A stretch of DNA of 64,000 bases, taken from the NCBI RefSeq assembly GCF_902497555.1, contig NZ_CABVGP010000002.1:2678501-2742500 (forward strand), in the 5' to 3' direction. Shown piece by piece: positions 63,258 through 64,000 of this stretch. A program made the translations under genes and the position numbers. The notes under the pieces were generated by a model. The model had not been told where the DNA came from. It did not search any database and worked only from the letters and a program-made list of their open reading frames with translations. Each line of letters begins with the position of its first letter. The first letter of the stretch is position 1. This DNA is from Amycolatopsis camponoti. GTDB lineage: Bacteria > Actinomycetota > Actinomycetes > Mycobacteriales > Pseudonocardiaceae.

Positions 63258-64000
63258 CCGGGCGCCGGAGGTGGCGAGGCCGCCTCCGGCTGCCTTGGGT
63301 GTTCGCGGGCATCGCGGTGGCCTTGCTGTCGGTGATGCTCGTCATCGCGGGGCTGGCGAGCTCTCAGGTCAGCAACGACGCCAAGGCGCACGACCCGGTG
63401 GGCACCTCGTCGGTACCCGCCGCGGTGGTCGGCGGTGGCGCGGTGGTCGACGCGACCCGGTCTCCGGTCGTCTCGCGGGCGCCGGCCGCCAAGACCGTCG
63501 CACTGACTTTCGACGACGGGCCCGATCCGACCTGGACGCCCCAGATCCTCTCCATCCTGCGCAAGCACCAAGTGCCCGCGACGTTTTTCGTCGTCGGCTC
63601 GATGGCTTCGCGCCATCCGGAACTCCTCCGCAGGATCCACGACTCCGGTTCGGAGATCGGGCTGCACACCTTCACCCACCCCGACCTGGTGGACGTCTCC
63701 CCGTGGCGGCTGGACCGGGAGCTGGACGAGACGGAAACGGTGCTCGCCGGCAGCACCGGGCTGACCACCAACCTGTTCCGCCCGCCGTACTCTTCCACCG
63801 TCTCCGCGATCGACGACCTCGGCTACCGCACCGTGCAGTCGGCCGCGGCGCGCGGCTACCTCAGCGTTTTCACCGACACCGACAGCGACGACTGGGCGCG
63901 GCCGGGGGTCGCCGCGATCGTGCACAACGCCACGCCGCCCTCGGACGCGGGTTCGATCGTGCTGATGCACGACGCCGGCGGCGATCGGTCCGAGACGGTC
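63254..64000 (+). CDS. Membrane-bound polysaccharide deacetylase (3' end outside window)
   Basis: The open frame from GTG 63254 runs off the right edge after 249 codons. It starts with a basic stretch and one membrane helix (VFAGIAVALLSVMLVIAGLA), followed by a NodB homology domain. TVALTFDDGPDPTW holds the catalytic Asp and metal Asp, GLHTFTHPDL the two metal His residues, and LFRPPYSS motif 3. It removes acetyl or similar groups from a cell-wall or capsular polymer outside the membrane. In actinomycetes such N-termini are often fused to a glycosyltransferase, which could lie beyond the window. Confidence 0.9.
   Translation, partial: MTGRRRWRGRLRLPWVFAGIAVALLSVMLVIAGLASSQVSNDAKAHDPVGTSSVPAAVVGGGAVVDATRSPVVSRAPAAKTVALTFDDGPDPTWTPQILSILRKHQVPATFFVVGSMASRHPELLRRIHDSGSEIGLHTFTHPDLVDVSPWRLDRELDETETVLAGSTGLTTNLFRPPYSSTVSAIDDLGYRTVQSAAARGYLSVFTDTDSDDWARPGVAAIVHNATPPSDAGSIVLMHDAGGDRSETV

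Overview
The window reads as the chromosome of a high-GC actinomycete, most likely a Pseudonocardiaceae member such as Amycolatopsis (inferred from very GC-rich codon use, GTG/TTG starts, ATGA/GTGA gene overlaps and protein style; no rRNA gene is present to prove it). Nearly all of it is a hypoxia/dormancy gene island resembling the DosR (DevR) regulon of Mycobacterium tuberculosis. It holds a near-textbook DevR response regulator (14908-15546), the C-terminal part of a DevS/DosT-type GAF histidine kinase (1-1046), and many families known from that regulon: universal stress proteins, Acg-like nitroreductases, CBS-domain proteins, Hsp20, an Rv1738-like DUF1876 protein, an Rv1733c-like membrane protein, an Rv2004c-like kinase/ATPase, WS/DGAT acyltransferases and CtpF-like P-type ATPases.

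Layout. 1-4.3 kb: sensor kinase, STAS protein, ArsR-SulP operon. 4.5-8.4 kb: CBS, USP and phosphoketolase operon ending in a 34-bp perfect inverted repeat. 8.7-14.7 kb: decayed rhodanese, then cydABDC (fused cydDC) on the minus strand. 14.9-17.4 kb: devR, Acg-like nitroreductase, a relic kinase domain and a DUF1876 gene. 17.5-25.5 kb: hsp20, GNAT/acyl-CoA synthetase, acetate kinase, two small genes and a P-type ATPase. 25.6-31.3 kb: interrupted DUF3800 gene, USP, an ABC exporter preceded by a PEP-synthase C-terminal fragment, and a metallo-beta-lactamase/beta-CASP protein that has lost its metal ligands. 31.3-46.3 kb: DinB, Acg, CBS, Rv1733c-like, USP, CBS-BON, Zn-alcohol dehydrogenase, DoxX, USP, GAPDH, two WS/DGATs, SHOCT, Acg and Rv2004c-like genes. 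46.5-53.1 kb: ABC exporter, frameshifted MFS gene, several relics, TetR and a B12/radical SAM protein. 53.4-60.6 kb: a second P-type ATPase/acetate kinase/CBS/phosphoketolase block. 60.9-64 kb: STAS, a sigma-region-4-like protein and a cell-surface polysaccharide deacetylase operon.

How it fits together. At least ten 14-bp motifs of the form GGGAC-N4-GTCCC (variants GTGAC, GGGTC, GTCCT, GTCAC) lie in intergenic regions, mostly 60-90 bp upstream of start codons and often between divergent genes. They match the core of the mycobacterial DosR box, so DevR probably drives most operons here. The metabolic content suggests survival without oxygen: cytochrome bd for microaerobic respiration, phosphoketolase plus acetate kinase and an ADP-forming acyl-CoA synthetase for substrate-level ATP, GAPDH and alcohol dehydrogenase for redox flow, WS/DGAT for lipid storage, and ion pumps and stress proteins for maintenance.

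The island shows heavy birth and death of paralogues. I count about ten broken or partial copies (USP, rhodanese, histidine kinase, DUF3800, CBS-BON, MFS, Acg, DUF4389, acetate kinase, PEP synthase). No tRNA, rRNA, CRISPR array or insertion sequence was recognised.
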